Assembly: GCA_963829355.1 (NCBI GenBank)
Contig: CAWHHZ010000032.1
Coordinates: forward strand, 1 to 64,000
DNA from: CAWHHZ01 sp963829355
GTDB lineage: Bacteria; Acidobacteriota; Thermoanaerobaculia; Gp7-AA8; JAHWKK01
DNA: 64,000 nt
Reading direction: 5' to 3'
The notes beneath the pieces were generated by a model that ran no database searches, was not told the origin of the DNA, and saw only the letters and a list, made by a program, of their open reading frames with translations. A program made the translations under genes and the position numbers. Positions 37,648 through 45,336 of the stretch are shown here, piece by piece (the stretch's first letter is position 1; every line of letters starts with the position of its first letter).

Positions 37648-38122
37648 CGACGTTTCGACTGACGAGATCTATCCGGGCCGTTTCATGGCCACTGTATTGC
37701 CGACTGAAACACCGCAGTACGCGTTTGCAGACATGTCCGAGCTCAATACGAGACTGGTCTCCGGCGAGATCGGTCCAGGCAGCGTGATTCTTGCCGGTAA
37801 GAATTTCGGCTGTGGTTCCTCGCGGGAGCAGGCGGCCTCGACCCTCAATGGTCACGGCCTGATCATCGTCGCACGAGGTTTCGCGCGAATCTTTCTCCAG
37901 AACGCAATCAATCTCGGTCTTCGAACGGTCGTCTGTCCCGGAATCGAGGCGGCGGAGGGAGATGAGCTGGAGATTGGACCCGCTCACGTGACCAATGTGA
38001 CCACCGGTGGCACGTTCAGCACCACTCCGCTGCCGTCGCCACGTCAGGCCATCGTCGATGCGGGCGGACTGATTCCGTATACGCAAACGCTGCTGCGGGA
38101 GAAACTCGCGCAGGAGGTCTGA
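37616..38122 (+). CDS. leuD: 3-isopropylmalate dehydratase-type small subunit
   Basis: 168 residues; the ATG at 37616 overlaps the large-subunit gene by 32 nt, with an AGGA ribosome site inside it. The swivelling domain shows DDVSTDEIYPGRF, AGKNFGCGSSREQA and GFARIFLQNAINLGL, all diagnostic of LeuD and homoaconitase small subunits. The GCGSSREQA loop contacts the substrate carboxylates. It works as a heterodimer with the 36298 product. Confidence 0.9.
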   Translation: MRAQIVSKLGDDVSTDEIYPGRFMATVLPTETPQYAFADMSELNTRLVSGEIGPGSVILAGKNFGCGSSREQAASTLNGHGLIIVARGFARIFLQNAINLGLRTVVCPGIEAAEGDELEIGPAHVTNVTTGGTFSTTPLPSPRQAIVDAGGLIPYTQTLLREKLAQEV

Positions 38123-38291
38123 CGAACGCGCAGGAGAGATGGCCTTACCACTCGTGGTCCCGAGTCGCCGGATTCCGAGAAGTGGGTGGAGGGGAATTGA
38201 GAATCTCTCCGAGTACACCTCGAGGTAGAACGACGTGATCCTTCGCGGCGCTTCAAAGAAGATCATTTTCAAGTTACTCGAAACTAAAGTC

Positions 38292-38404
38292 CTGTCATTC
38301 CGAAGCGCAGCGAGGAATCTGGGTGCGGGAGGCGCAGTCGTGGTGGCATCGCCCAACATCCCAGATTCCTCAGTCGCGATGAAGCCGCTCCTTCGGAATG
38401 ACAG
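38292..38404. repeat. GTCATTCC-type palindromic element, copy C
   Basis: The ends CTGTCATTCCGAAGCGCAG and CTCCTTCGGAATGACAG are inverted copies. The inner arms GAGGAATCTGGG and CCCAGATTCCTC also pair. This is the best-formed copy together with 51317-51422. It sits inside the operon-like spacing between leuD and the dehydrogenase. Confidence 0.85.
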
Positions 38405-38437
38405 TCTCTTCGTATCCAGGTCGACGCACCGCGTCGT

Positions 38438-38544
38438 AACCCTTGACCCCTCGACCCCTTGAACCCTTGACCCCTTGAACCCTTGAACCCTTGAACCCCT
38501 GAACCCTGAACTCTTGAACCCCTGAACCCTTGAACTCTTGAACC
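38438..38544 (+). repeat. Tandem array of an 8-9 bp unit (CCTTGAACC)
   Basis: About twelve degenerate copies of CCTTGAAC(C), with variants CCTTGACCC and ACTCTTGAACC. The array ends 24 nt before the dehydrogenase ATG. A short piece of the same unit occurs at 57361-57392. No CRISPR-like spacers are present. Confidence 0.85.
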
Positions 38545-38568
38545 TTCAGCATCGTGGAGAAACGACTC

Positions 38569-39705
38569 ATGGCAAAGCACAAGATCGCATGGTTACCTGG
38601 TGACGGTATCGGAGTAGAAGTCCTGAATGCATCGCGTCGCGTGCTCGACGCTCTGGAGCTCGATGCGGACTACATTCATGGTGACATTGGCTGGGAGTTC
38701 TGGTGCCGCGAGGGTGACGCCTTTCCTGCTCGTACGATCGATCTGCTCAAGCATGTCGACGCGGCGATGTTTGGCGCGATCACCTCGAAGCCGAAAAAGG
38801 CGGCGGATGCGGAGCTCGATCCGTCGCTGCGCGATCAGAACCTCGTGTACCGCTCTCCGATCGTGCGGATGCGACAGATGTTCGATCTTTACGTCAGTCT
38901 CCGCCCATGCAGGGCCTACCCCGGCAACCCTCTTAATTATCGCGACGACATCGACCTGGTCGTGTTTCGTGAGAACACCGAGGATCTCTATGCCGGCGTC
39001 GAGTTCAATCCCGTGCCGGAACGTCTTCGGAGCCTGCTCGCCGAGCTTTCGCCAGCGTTCGCTCCCTTCAGCGCGCTCGAGCCGGATGAGTACGCGATCT
39101 CGTGCAAAGTCAACACGAAAAAAGGCTCTGAGCGGATCGTGCGAGCTGCATTCGAGTATGCGCGCAAGAACGGCCGGCGGAGCGTGACAGCGGTTCACAA
39201 AGCGAATGTCGTTCGGGCGACCGATGGGCTGTTCCTGGAGGTGGCGAGAGACGTTGCGGCCGGCTATCCCGAGATCGAGTTCGGCGAAGCGAACATTGAC
39301 GCGATGACGATGTGGCTGATCAAGAATCCGCTGAACTACGACGTCCTCGTCGCGCCCAATCTCTACGGTGACATCATCTCGGATCTGTGTGCGCAGCTCG
39401 TCGGTGGTCTCGGCTTTGGAGCCTCGGGGAACATGGGCGAACGTCTCGCCGTCTTCGAGCCAACCCACGGCTCCGCACCGAAGTACGCCGGGCAGAACAA
39501 GGTCAATCCTCTCGCGACGATCATCACGACGCGGATGATGCTGGAGTGGCTCGGAGAAAATGAGAAGGCGGAGACGCTCGAGCAGGCAGTCGCCGAAGTC
39601 ATCGCCGAGGGCAGGGTCCGGACATACGACATGGGCGGATCGAGCACCACGATGGAGATGGCCGACGCGGTCGCCGCGAAGATCGCAAGACCGGTCCTGG
39701 TGTAG
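38569..39705 (+). CDS. Isocitrate/isopropylmalate dehydrogenase-family enzyme
   Basis: 378 residues; the ATG at 38569 follows GTGGAG. Cofactor and substrate motifs are typical of beta-decarboxylating dehydrogenases: LPGDGIGVEV, VVFRENTEDLYAGVEF, VTAVHKANVV, NLYGDIISDL and PTHGSAPKYAG. RENTEDLYAG is closer to NAD-isocitrate dehydrogenase than to LeuB (which usually has RELTGGIYFG), so leucine synthesis is not its obvious role. It oxidatively decarboxylates a 2-hydroxyacid made by the LeuCD-type hydro-lyase upstream, or runs in reverse. It is followed 23 nt later by the lyase. Confidence 0.88.
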   Translation: MAKHKIAWLPGDGIGVEVLNASRRVLDALELDADYIHGDIGWEFWCREGDAFPARTIDLLKHVDAAMFGAITSKPKKAADAELDPSLRDQNLVYRSPIVRMRQMFDLYVSLRPCRAYPGNPLNYRDDIDLVVFRENTEDLYAGVEFNPVPERLRSLLAELSPAFAPFSALEPDEYAISCKVNTKKGSERIVRAAFEYARKNGRRSVTAVHKANVVRATDGLFLEVARDVAAGYPEIEFGEANIDAMTMWLIKNPLNYDVLVAPNLYGDIISDLCAQLVGGLGFGASGNMGERLAVFEPTHGSAPKYAGQNKVNPLATIITTRMMLEWLGENEKAETLEQAVAEVIAEGRVRTYDMGGSSTTMEMADAVAAKIARPVLV

Positions 39706-39728
39706 AGGCTGATCGCCGGGAGCTGCCG

Positions 39729-40658
39729 ATGAAAAAGATCATCATTCACGAGGTAGGGCCGCGAGACGGGCTTCAGATCGAGAAGCATGTCGTACCGGTT
39801 GAAACCAGGATCGAGTGGATCGATCGCCTGATCAGATCGGGAGTCGACATCATCCAGGTCGGCTCCTTCGTCCATCCCGGGAAGGTGCCGCAGATGGCGG
39901 CTACTGATGAGATTGTCCGGCATTTTGACGAGACGAAAAGCGCGGAGAGACGCACGGTTCTCTCTGCTCTCGTTCTGAACGAAAAGGGGCTCGATCGCGG
40001 TCTGGAAGCCGGCGTCGAAATGTTCTGCATGGGCGTCTCAGCGAGTGACACACACAGCAGGAGTAATACGGGGATGTCGACCGAACAGGCGCTCGATCGG
40101 ATCACGTCGATGGCGAAGACTGCCGAAGCCGCGGGTAAGGCAGTCCAGGTGTCGGTACAGTCGGCGTTCGGATGCGGTTTCGAGGGAGTCGTTCCTGAAG
40201 ATCGCGTCCTCGATATTGCGAAGCGGTACAGGGACGCAGGCCTTACGAGGATCAGCCTTGCCGACACCGCAGGACATGCGACACCCGAAAAGGTCGAGTC
40301 ACTTTTCGCGGCACTGGGATCTCTGGATCCCGATATCGAGATGGCGTGTCACTTTCACGATACCTATGGCATGGCGATGGCGAACTGCTGGGCCGCATTC
40401 CGTGTAGGAGTGAATACGTTCGAAGCGGCCTTTGGCGGTCTCGGCGGATGTCCGTTCACGAAAGTGAGTGGAGGGAACGTCGCGACGGAGGATCTGCTGC
40501 ACATGTTCCACCGAATGGGGCTCAGGAAGGACATCGACCTGCAGTCGGTGATTGACGTGGCGATGCTGGCTGAGGGGGAACTGGGGCGAGCACTCCCTGG
40601 TGTAATCCATCGGACGGGTGCAATCGAAAACCAATCCGTGCCGGCAACGCTGGTGTGA
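39729..40658 (+). CDS. HMG-CoA-lyase-type enzyme (DRE-TIM superfamily)
   Basis: 309 residues; ATG behind GGGAGCTGCC. HEVGPRDGLQIEK at the N-terminus and GGLGGCPF near residue 235 are the signatures of hydroxymethylglutaryl-CoA lyase; the flexible-loop cysteine of the latter is catalytic. CHFHDTYGMAMANC supplies the metal-binding histidines. The family cleaves 3-hydroxy-3-methyl(or carboxy)-acyl-CoAs into acetyl-CoA plus a ketoacid. With a CoA-transferase directly downstream and LeuCD/dehydrogenase upstream, citramalyl-CoA or citryl-CoA are possible substrates, besides HMG-CoA. Confidence 0.9.
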   Translation: MKKIIIHEVGPRDGLQIEKHVVPVETRIEWIDRLIRSGVDIIQVGSFVHPGKVPQMAATDEIVRHFDETKSAERRTVLSALVLNEKGLDRGLEAGVEMFCMGVSASDTHSRSNTGMSTEQALDRITSMAKTAEAAGKAVQVSVQSAFGCGFEGVVPEDRVLDIAKRYRDAGLTRISLADTAGHATPEKVESLFAALGSLDPDIEMACHFHDTYGMAMANCWAAFRVGVNTFEAAFGGLGGCPFTKVSGGNVATEDLLHMFHRMGLRKDIDLQSVIDVAMLAEGELGRALPGVIHRTGAIENQSVPATLV

Positions 40659-40674
40659 AGACGGGAGAGACGCG

Positions 40675-41898
40675 ATGAAGGCGCTGCTGGAAGATGTACG
40701 CGTACTGGACATGACCAACGTGCTCGCGGGTCCATTCGCAACGGAACTGCTTGCGCTGTGTGGCGCGGAAGTGATCAAGATCGAGAATCCGACGGGTGGC
40801 GATCTGGCCCGGAAGCTCGGCTGTGTTCCGGAGCTCAACAATGAACTGATGGGGACGAGCTTCCTTGCGCAGAATGCGAACAAGAAGTCGATCACGCTGA
40901 ACCTCAAGTCGGCAGAAGCGAAGAAGATCCTCTGGCGTCTCATCGACACTGCGGACGTTCTGGTGGAGAACTTCCGTCCCGGTGTGATGGATCGTCTCGG
41001 TTTCTCGTGGGCCGTGTTGAATGCAAGAAATCCGAGGTTGGTCTACTGTGCGATCTCGGGCTTTGGCCAGACGGGCCCCGATGCGCCGAAGCCCGCCTAC
41101 GATCAGATCATTCAGGGCTTGAGCGGCGTGATGGCGATCAACGGCGACGAGCGTCTCAATCCGTTACGTTGTGGTTTCCCAGTCGGCGACACGGTGGGAG
41201 GCCTGAACGCGGCGTTCGCGATCATGGCGGCTCTCTACCATCGGGAACGGAGCGGAGAGGGGCAGTTCGTCGATATTGCTCTGCTCGATTCGCTGATGCC
41301 GATGATGGGATGGGTCGCGGCGAATCTTCTGATCGGAGGACAGCAGCCGGTACCGATGGGAAACGACAATCTCACCGCCGCTCCCTCGGGGACGTTTGTC
41401 ACCGGCGACGGCTACATCAACATTGCTGCAAACAAACAGGAGCAGTGGGAGGATCTGTGCGACGAGATCGGAACACCGGAGTTGAAGAGTGATCCCCGCT
41501 TCCAGGAGCGGGACAGGCGCAAGAAGAATCGCGTTGAACTGACGCCCCTTCTCGAGGAGAAACTGCGCCTGCGTTCAACGGCCGACTGGGTCGAAGCGCT
41601 CAATGCGAAGGGGATCCCGTCCGGAGCGATCCTTTCGCTCGAGGATGCTCTCTCGACACCGCAGATTCGTCATCGCCAAACGATCGGGACGGTTTCCGAA
41701 TCCGGAATCGGTGATCTGCATCTGTTCAATCTGACTGCGAAGTTCGGGAAGACGCCCGGGAGGTTGCGAACGCCGCCTCCGCGTCTCTCTGCGCATACCG
41801 CCGAGGTTCTCGCTTCGATCGGCTGTTCGGACGACGAGATCGATCGGCTGGAGGAGGTGGGGGCGATCGGTGAGGTGCTTCGGCCGGCCGGCGTCTGA
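40675..41898 (+). CDS. CaiB/BaiF (class III) CoA-transferase
   Basis: 407 residues; the ATG at 40675 follows GGGAGAG, 17 nt after the lyase stop. Family features: VLDMTNVLAGPFATELLALCGAEVIKIENP at the N-terminus (the Asp nucleophile lies further on, in DLARKLG or nearby), NKKSITLNLKS, VENFRPGVMDRLG, SGFGQTGP, and YHRERSGEGQFVDIALLDS. Class III enzymes move CoA between carboxylic acids. Here it probably activates the acid that the neighbouring lyase cleaves. It is last in the operon before a terminator-like hairpin. Confidence 0.92.
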   Translation: MKALLEDVRVLDMTNVLAGPFATELLALCGAEVIKIENPTGGDLARKLGCVPELNNELMGTSFLAQNANKKSITLNLKSAEAKKILWRLIDTADVLVENFRPGVMDRLGFSWAVLNARNPRLVYCAISGFGQTGPDAPKPAYDQIIQGLSGVMAINGDERLNPLRCGFPVGDTVGGLNAAFAIMAALYHRERSGEGQFVDIALLDSLMPMMGWVAANLLIGGQQPVPMGNDNLTAAPSGTFVTGDGYINIAANKQEQWEDLCDEIGTPELKSDPRFQERDRRKKNRVELTPLLEEKLRLRSTADWVEALNAKGIPSGAILSLEDALSTPQIRHRQTIGTVSESGIGDLHLFNLTAKFGKTPGRLRTPPPRLSAHTAEVLASIGCSDDEIDRLEEVGAIGEVLRPAGV

Positions 41899-41902
41899 TC
41901 AA

Positions 41903-41933
41903 AGATCAGTGTCCCGGCCGGATCGACCGGGAC
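41903..41933. terminator. Hairpin between convergent genes
   Basis: A perfect 11-bp stem (CAGTGTCCCGG / CCGGGACACTG) with a 9-nt loop starts 5 nt after the CoA-transferase stop. No strong T-run follows, but the place between convergent genes fits a transcription terminator. Confidence 0.7.
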
Positions 41934-41954
41934 ACTGGAGAGGACGGGGCCGGA

Positions 41955-42215
41955 TCAGCCGAGTCGGCGAGGGTCGTACCACTTGTAGTTTCTGCGACGC
42001 TTCATCAGGAGTGTCGTGGCGGCGGTCGCCGCGACGAGTGCCCCGGTCACGGAACCGACGATCCCGCGATTTTTCTTCAGCCACTCTCCTCCGTCGTTTC
42101 GCACCCGAGTGCCGAACTGCCGTACCCGGGCGGCAAAATCGGTTCCTTCCGCTTCGACTTCGACCTGTCGTGTCTTGGCGTCTTTCATGATCTGGTTGGT
42201 TTCTTCGATTCTCAT
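41955..42215 (-). CDS. Small single-pass membrane protein, unknown function
   Basis: 86 residues; the ATG at 42215 follows GGGAGACTCG. The N-terminal 50 residues are charged and helical. A single hydrophobic helix (IVGSVTGALVAATAATTLLM) then precedes a basic tail (KRRRNYKWYDPRRLG). It is likely anchored in the inner membrane with its N-terminus in the cytoplasm, although the flanking charges are balanced. I do not recognise a family. Ribosome site and coding bias support it as real. Confidence 0.65.
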   Translation of the reverse strand: MRIEETNQIMKDAKTRQVEVEAEGTDFAARVRQFGTRVRNDGGEWLKKNRGIVGSVTGALVAATAATTLLMKRRRNYKWYDPRRLG

Positions 42216-42332
42216 TCGAGTCTCCCTCGCGTCGTAGTGGCTTTAAATAACTATGGCCGCTGCGAATAGAGTGCCATCAGTCAGGGAAACCGCAGAGTGT
42301 GGTACAGGGCGCTGATGAGTCTCCGGGAGATG

Positions 42333-42376
42333 AAAAAAGGCTCCCGCCGGGCCGACTGCGTCGGAGGGCGAGAGCC
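42333..42376 (-). terminator. Rho-independent terminator downstream of the heme lipoprotein
   Basis: On the minus strand a 10-bp stem (GGCTCTCGCC / GGCGGGAGCC) is directly followed by TTTTTT. It starts 37 nt after the stop codon of the gene at 42413-42970. Confidence 0.8.
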
Positions 42377-42412
42377 TCGAAATTCAAGCATTCAAGCATG
42401 CAGCATTCGACA

Positions 42413-42970
42413 CTACTCCCACTTCTGGTCGTGGCAGTCGAAGCAGGAAACGCCTGCTTTTCCGCCCTTCAGGTCCTTGCCGTGGCAGGCAGCACAACGC
42501 TTGGTCGGATTGTCCGATCCTGGCGCGTGCATCACGCCTCCCTGATCAACCGTGTGGGTTTTCGGGCGCTTTGAGCTCGTGGCCGGAGCGGCTTCCGCCG
42601 GGGCAGGTTCTGCGGCGGGAGCGGGTTTGGTGGTCTGTGGCTCCGGGGCTGGTGCCGGCTCACTGCGCACAGGCTCAGAGGGCGTGGCAGGTTTTGCCAC
42701 TGCTGCGGGCTTCGTTGCTGGAGTGGAGGTCGCTGGTGTCTTTCCGACGGCAGATGGCGCGGGCGTCGCGGCGGTCGTCGTTTCCAGGGGCTCGACAACT
42801 TCCTCGGTGCCCGTCGCCAGCACCGGATCCGTGATGGCTGCATCGGTATCGGTGATGACTGTCTCCGACTCGACGAGGGCGACGTCATCCTCACGATCCG
42901 TTTCGGTCTCCCCGCATGCGACAACGGAGATCAGGCAGAGTACGGCGATGCTGGCGAATCTCATTTTCAT
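42413..42970 (-). CDS. Diheme-type CXXCH lipoprotein with long Pro/Ala linker
   Basis: 185 residues; the ATG at 42970 is preceded by AAAGGA. The lipobox is in ISVVAC. Residues 20-140 are a low-complexity Ala/Pro/Thr/Glu linker. The C-terminal 40 residues contain two heme-binding motifs, CAACHGKDL and CFDCHDQK. This looks like a small cytochrome domain tethered to a membrane by a flexible arm. It is divergent from the L,D-transpeptidase. The electron partner is unknown. Confidence 0.8.
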   Translation of the reverse strand: MKMRFASIAVLCLISVVACGETETDREDDVALVESETVITDTDAAITDPVLATGTEEVVEPLETTTAATPAPSAVGKTPATSTPATKPAAVAKPATPSEPVRSEPAPAPEPQTTKPAPAAEPAPAEAAPATSSKRPKTHTVDQGGVMHAPGSDNPTKRCAACHGKDLKGGKAGVSCFDCHDQKWE

Positions 42971-43109
42971 GGCTGGTCCTTTCTTTGTTCCATTTCTCAG
43001 GCGCCGTATCGCTTTGCTAGCCGATGTCGTACCAGCCGTGAATACCGGTGCTCCAGGCGGAGCATCTCTGTTTCCATTTCTCGGTGCAGTTGTTGCAGTT
43101 TCCGTGGTT

Positions 43110-44237
43110 ATGACAGATGTACGACAAACATTTCTATCGACCTTACTGATTGGCTTCGCCTGCTCATTGTTCATCTCGGTATCGGCCCATGCGGACGTTT
43201 ACGGAGATCCCGCCGTTCTGAAAGCCGCTGTCGCTGAAGTGGAGTCTGGGCAGTACGGGTCGCGCGCCGAAGTGTTGGTGGGGCCGGTTCTCCGAAAGGG
43301 TGCGGAGGGCGACATGGTGGGAACGGTGATCCGACGCCTGAAGCAGGATGGCTATCTGCCCAGAAGCACCGAGGTCTCGTCGTATACGACGGAGGTCATG
43401 GACGCGGTGCGCTCATTTCAGAAGGATCGGGGACTTGTGGAGGATGGACTCGTCGGGCCCGCCACCAGCCGCGCGATGAACTCGACGTGGCGCGACCGGA
43501 TAGAAGAGATTCGCAACAACCTCGAAGAGCAGCGGAGCTTCTTCTCCGAAGCACCTGATCGATTCGTGCTCGTCAATATTCCGGACGCCCACCTGGTCTA
43601 CTTCGAGAACGGCCAGCCGTCCCTCGAGATGAAAGTGATCGTGGGCAAGGAAGGGTGGGGGACGCCGACAATGGAGGATACGATCGAGAAGATCGTCGTG
43701 AACCCGGACTGGGATGTGCCGGCGTCGATTGTGGCCGCCGACATCGCTCCGAAGGTGGTGCAGGATTCCGATTACCTCGAGAAGAACAATATGATCGTGC
43801 TCGATGGGTGGGGGCCGGACGCCGAGCGCGTCGATCCACGCTCGATCGGCTGGAGCTCAGTAACGGAGTCAGGCTGGAACTATCACCTCAGACAGCTTCC
43901 CGGGCCGGACAACCCGCTCGGCCAGGTGAAAATATCCTTCCCGAACGATCAGGCCATCTATCTCCACGGAACACCGAACGACCATCTGTTCGACAGGTAC
44001 AAGCGCGGGCTCTCCCACGGGTGTATCCGGATGGAAGAGCCGCTCGAGATGGCTGGGGAGCTTCTCGAGTATGGAACCGATGACTGGGACACGGCGCGTC
44101 TGAAACAAACCGTCGGGGGCGAGCAGCAATCGATCTCGATGGAACGATCCGTTCCGGTATACCTGGTTTACTGGACCGCCTTTGGAGATTCGTCGGGCGA
44201 GTTGCAGTTGAGGCCCGATCTCTACGATCGGATGTAG
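43110..44237 (+). CDS. L,D-transpeptidase with peptidoglycan-binding domain
   Basis: I chose the ATG at 43110: it opens a signal peptide (STLLIGFACSLFISVSAHA), while the longer frame overlaps the divergent neighbour antisense. About residues 70-125 are a PG_binding_1 domain (GDMVGTVIRRLKQDGYLP ... VRSFQKDRGL). About 150-310 form the YkuD catalytic domain with the cysteine in LSHGCIRME and the upstream HGTPNDHLFD. It makes 3-3 crosslinks or anchors proteins in the peptidoglycan. The ribosome site is weak. Confidence 0.93.
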   Translation: MTDVRQTFLSTLLIGFACSLFISVSAHADVYGDPAVLKAAVAEVESGQYGSRAEVLVGPVLRKGAEGDMVGTVIRRLKQDGYLPRSTEVSSYTTEVMDAVRSFQKDRGLVEDGLVGPATSRAMNSTWRDRIEEIRNNLEEQRSFFSEAPDRFVLVNIPDAHLVYFENGQPSLEMKVIVGKEGWGTPTMEDTIEKIVVNPDWDVPASIVAADIAPKVVQDSDYLEKNNMIVLDGWGPDAERVDPRSIGWSSVTESGWNYHLRQLPGPDNPLGQVKISFPNDQAIYLHGTPNDHLFDRYKRGLSHGCIRMEEPLEMAGELLEYGTDDWDTARLKQTVGGEQQSISMERSVPVYLVYWTAFGDSSGELQLRPDLYDRM

Positions 44238-44541
44238 ACAGGTTCAGCTCTCGAGCGCCCTGCAACCTCCTTAAACAAGATGTAGATCGTGATTCTGCGG
44301 CTCTGATCCACGCCTCATGAGGATGAGAGGAAGCCATCGGGGGAGAAACAGAAGCGCCGATTCCTCGGCTCATCATCAAAGGAATTCTCCAGGATGACGC
44401 CGAAGCCGCTATCATGGCTGCCGGCACATCGCCGAGCCGCATGAACATCCCGGGCCGGAGCGGCCTTTGGATCCGCGGCGACGTACAGGAGCCGGCAAGA
44501 CGAACCGGCCCGATCACTCACACGAAAAGGAACGAGTATTC
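44238..44541. other. Gene-free spacer before the FKBP gene
   Basis: 304 nt. A TATCAT at about 44410 could be a -10 box for the FKBP gene; otherwise I see no repeat, strong hairpin or supported coding region. Confidence 0.35.
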
Positions 44542-45285
44542 ATGAAGCTGAAAACGATCACTACTTTTTTTATCATGGCGAGTCTTCTGACGTTCGCCAC
44601 GGGCTGCAAAGACCAGGCAGGTGATGTCACGACCACCGCGACGGACGCACAGCAGGACACCCCGGCCGAAGGCGCGGAAACCGCCGAAGCGCCCGCCGAA
44701 GAAGCTTTCTACGCGCTCGGGTTCGCGGTTTCCCGGAACCTCAGCGATTTCCATCTGACACAGCCGGAGCTCGAGCAGGTCGAGCGCGGGCTCGAGGACG
44801 GCGTCATGGGACGCGAGTCGAAAGTCGACCTCGAAGCCTCGGCACAGCGAATTCAGGAGCTCGCGCGCGAGCGTTCTCAGCAGGCCGCCGAGGCGGAGCG
44901 CGTTGAAAGCCAGAAGTTTCTCGAGAATGCTGCCGCCGCTGCAGGAGCAAAGAAGACAGATTCGGGTCTGATCATCAAGACCACCCAGGAAGGCACCGGA
45001 CCGAGTCCGAGTCCGTCAGACACTGTGTCGGTTCACTATCGCGGAACCCTCCGCGACGGAAAGGTCTTCGACAGTTCCATCGATCGCGGCCAACCCGTTC
45101 AGTTCTCGCTCGACCAGGTGATTCCGTGCTGGAGTGAAGGGCTGCAGGCGATGAAGGTCGGCGGGAAAGCTGTTCTCACCTGTCCTCCCAGCCTCGCCTA
45201 CGGTGACCGTCCAAACGGTCCGATTCCGGCGGGATCTGCTCTGCAGTTCGAGGTGGAGCTCCTCGACATCGTCGGAGACAAGTAA
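44542..45285 (+). CDS. FKBP-type peptidyl-prolyl isomerase lipoprotein
   Basis: 247 residues; the ATG at 44542 follows AAAAGGAACG. The lipobox is in TFATGC. A low-complexity Ala/Glu linker precedes an FKBP N-terminal helical dimerisation domain (about 55-140, FYALGFAVSRNL). The FKBP catalytic domain (about 150-245) has VSVHYRGTLRDGKVFDSS, WSEGLQAMKVGGKAVL and PPSLAYGD. It catalyses proline isomerisation of envelope proteins, like Mip/FkpA. A strong hairpin follows. Confidence 0.95.
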   Translation: MKLKTITTFFIMASLLTFATGCKDQAGDVTTTATDAQQDTPAEGAETAEAPAEEAFYALGFAVSRNLSDFHLTQPELEQVERGLEDGVMGRESKVDLEASAQRIQELARERSQQAAEAERVESQKFLENAAAAAGAKKTDSGLIIKTTQEGTGPSPSPSDTVSVHYRGTLRDGKVFDSSIDRGQPVQFSLDQVIPCWSEGLQAMKVGGKAVLTCPPSLAYGDRPNGPIPAGSALQFEVELLDIVGDK

Positions 45286-45300
45286 CGAAGCAGCCATGTG

Positions 45301-45332
45301 AGGAAGCTCTCCGGAGCGCCGGAGAGCTTCCT
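45301..45332. terminator. Bidirectional terminator hairpin
   Basis: A perfect 14-bp stem (AGGAAGCTCTCCGG / CCGGAGAGCTTCCT) with loop AGCG lies between the convergent FKBP and serine-hydrolase genes. It is followed by CTCGTT on the plus strand. Confidence 0.85.
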
Positions 45333-45336
45333 CTCG

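Noticed and set aside
38438..38544. Possible CRISPR array
   Set aside because: Units are 8-9 bp, directly adjoining and degenerate, without spacers of constant length, and no cas genes are present.
42552..43109. 186-residue N-terminal extension of the L,D-transpeptidase
   Set aside because: It is antisense to the heme lipoprotein, and a signal peptide begins at the ATG at 43110.
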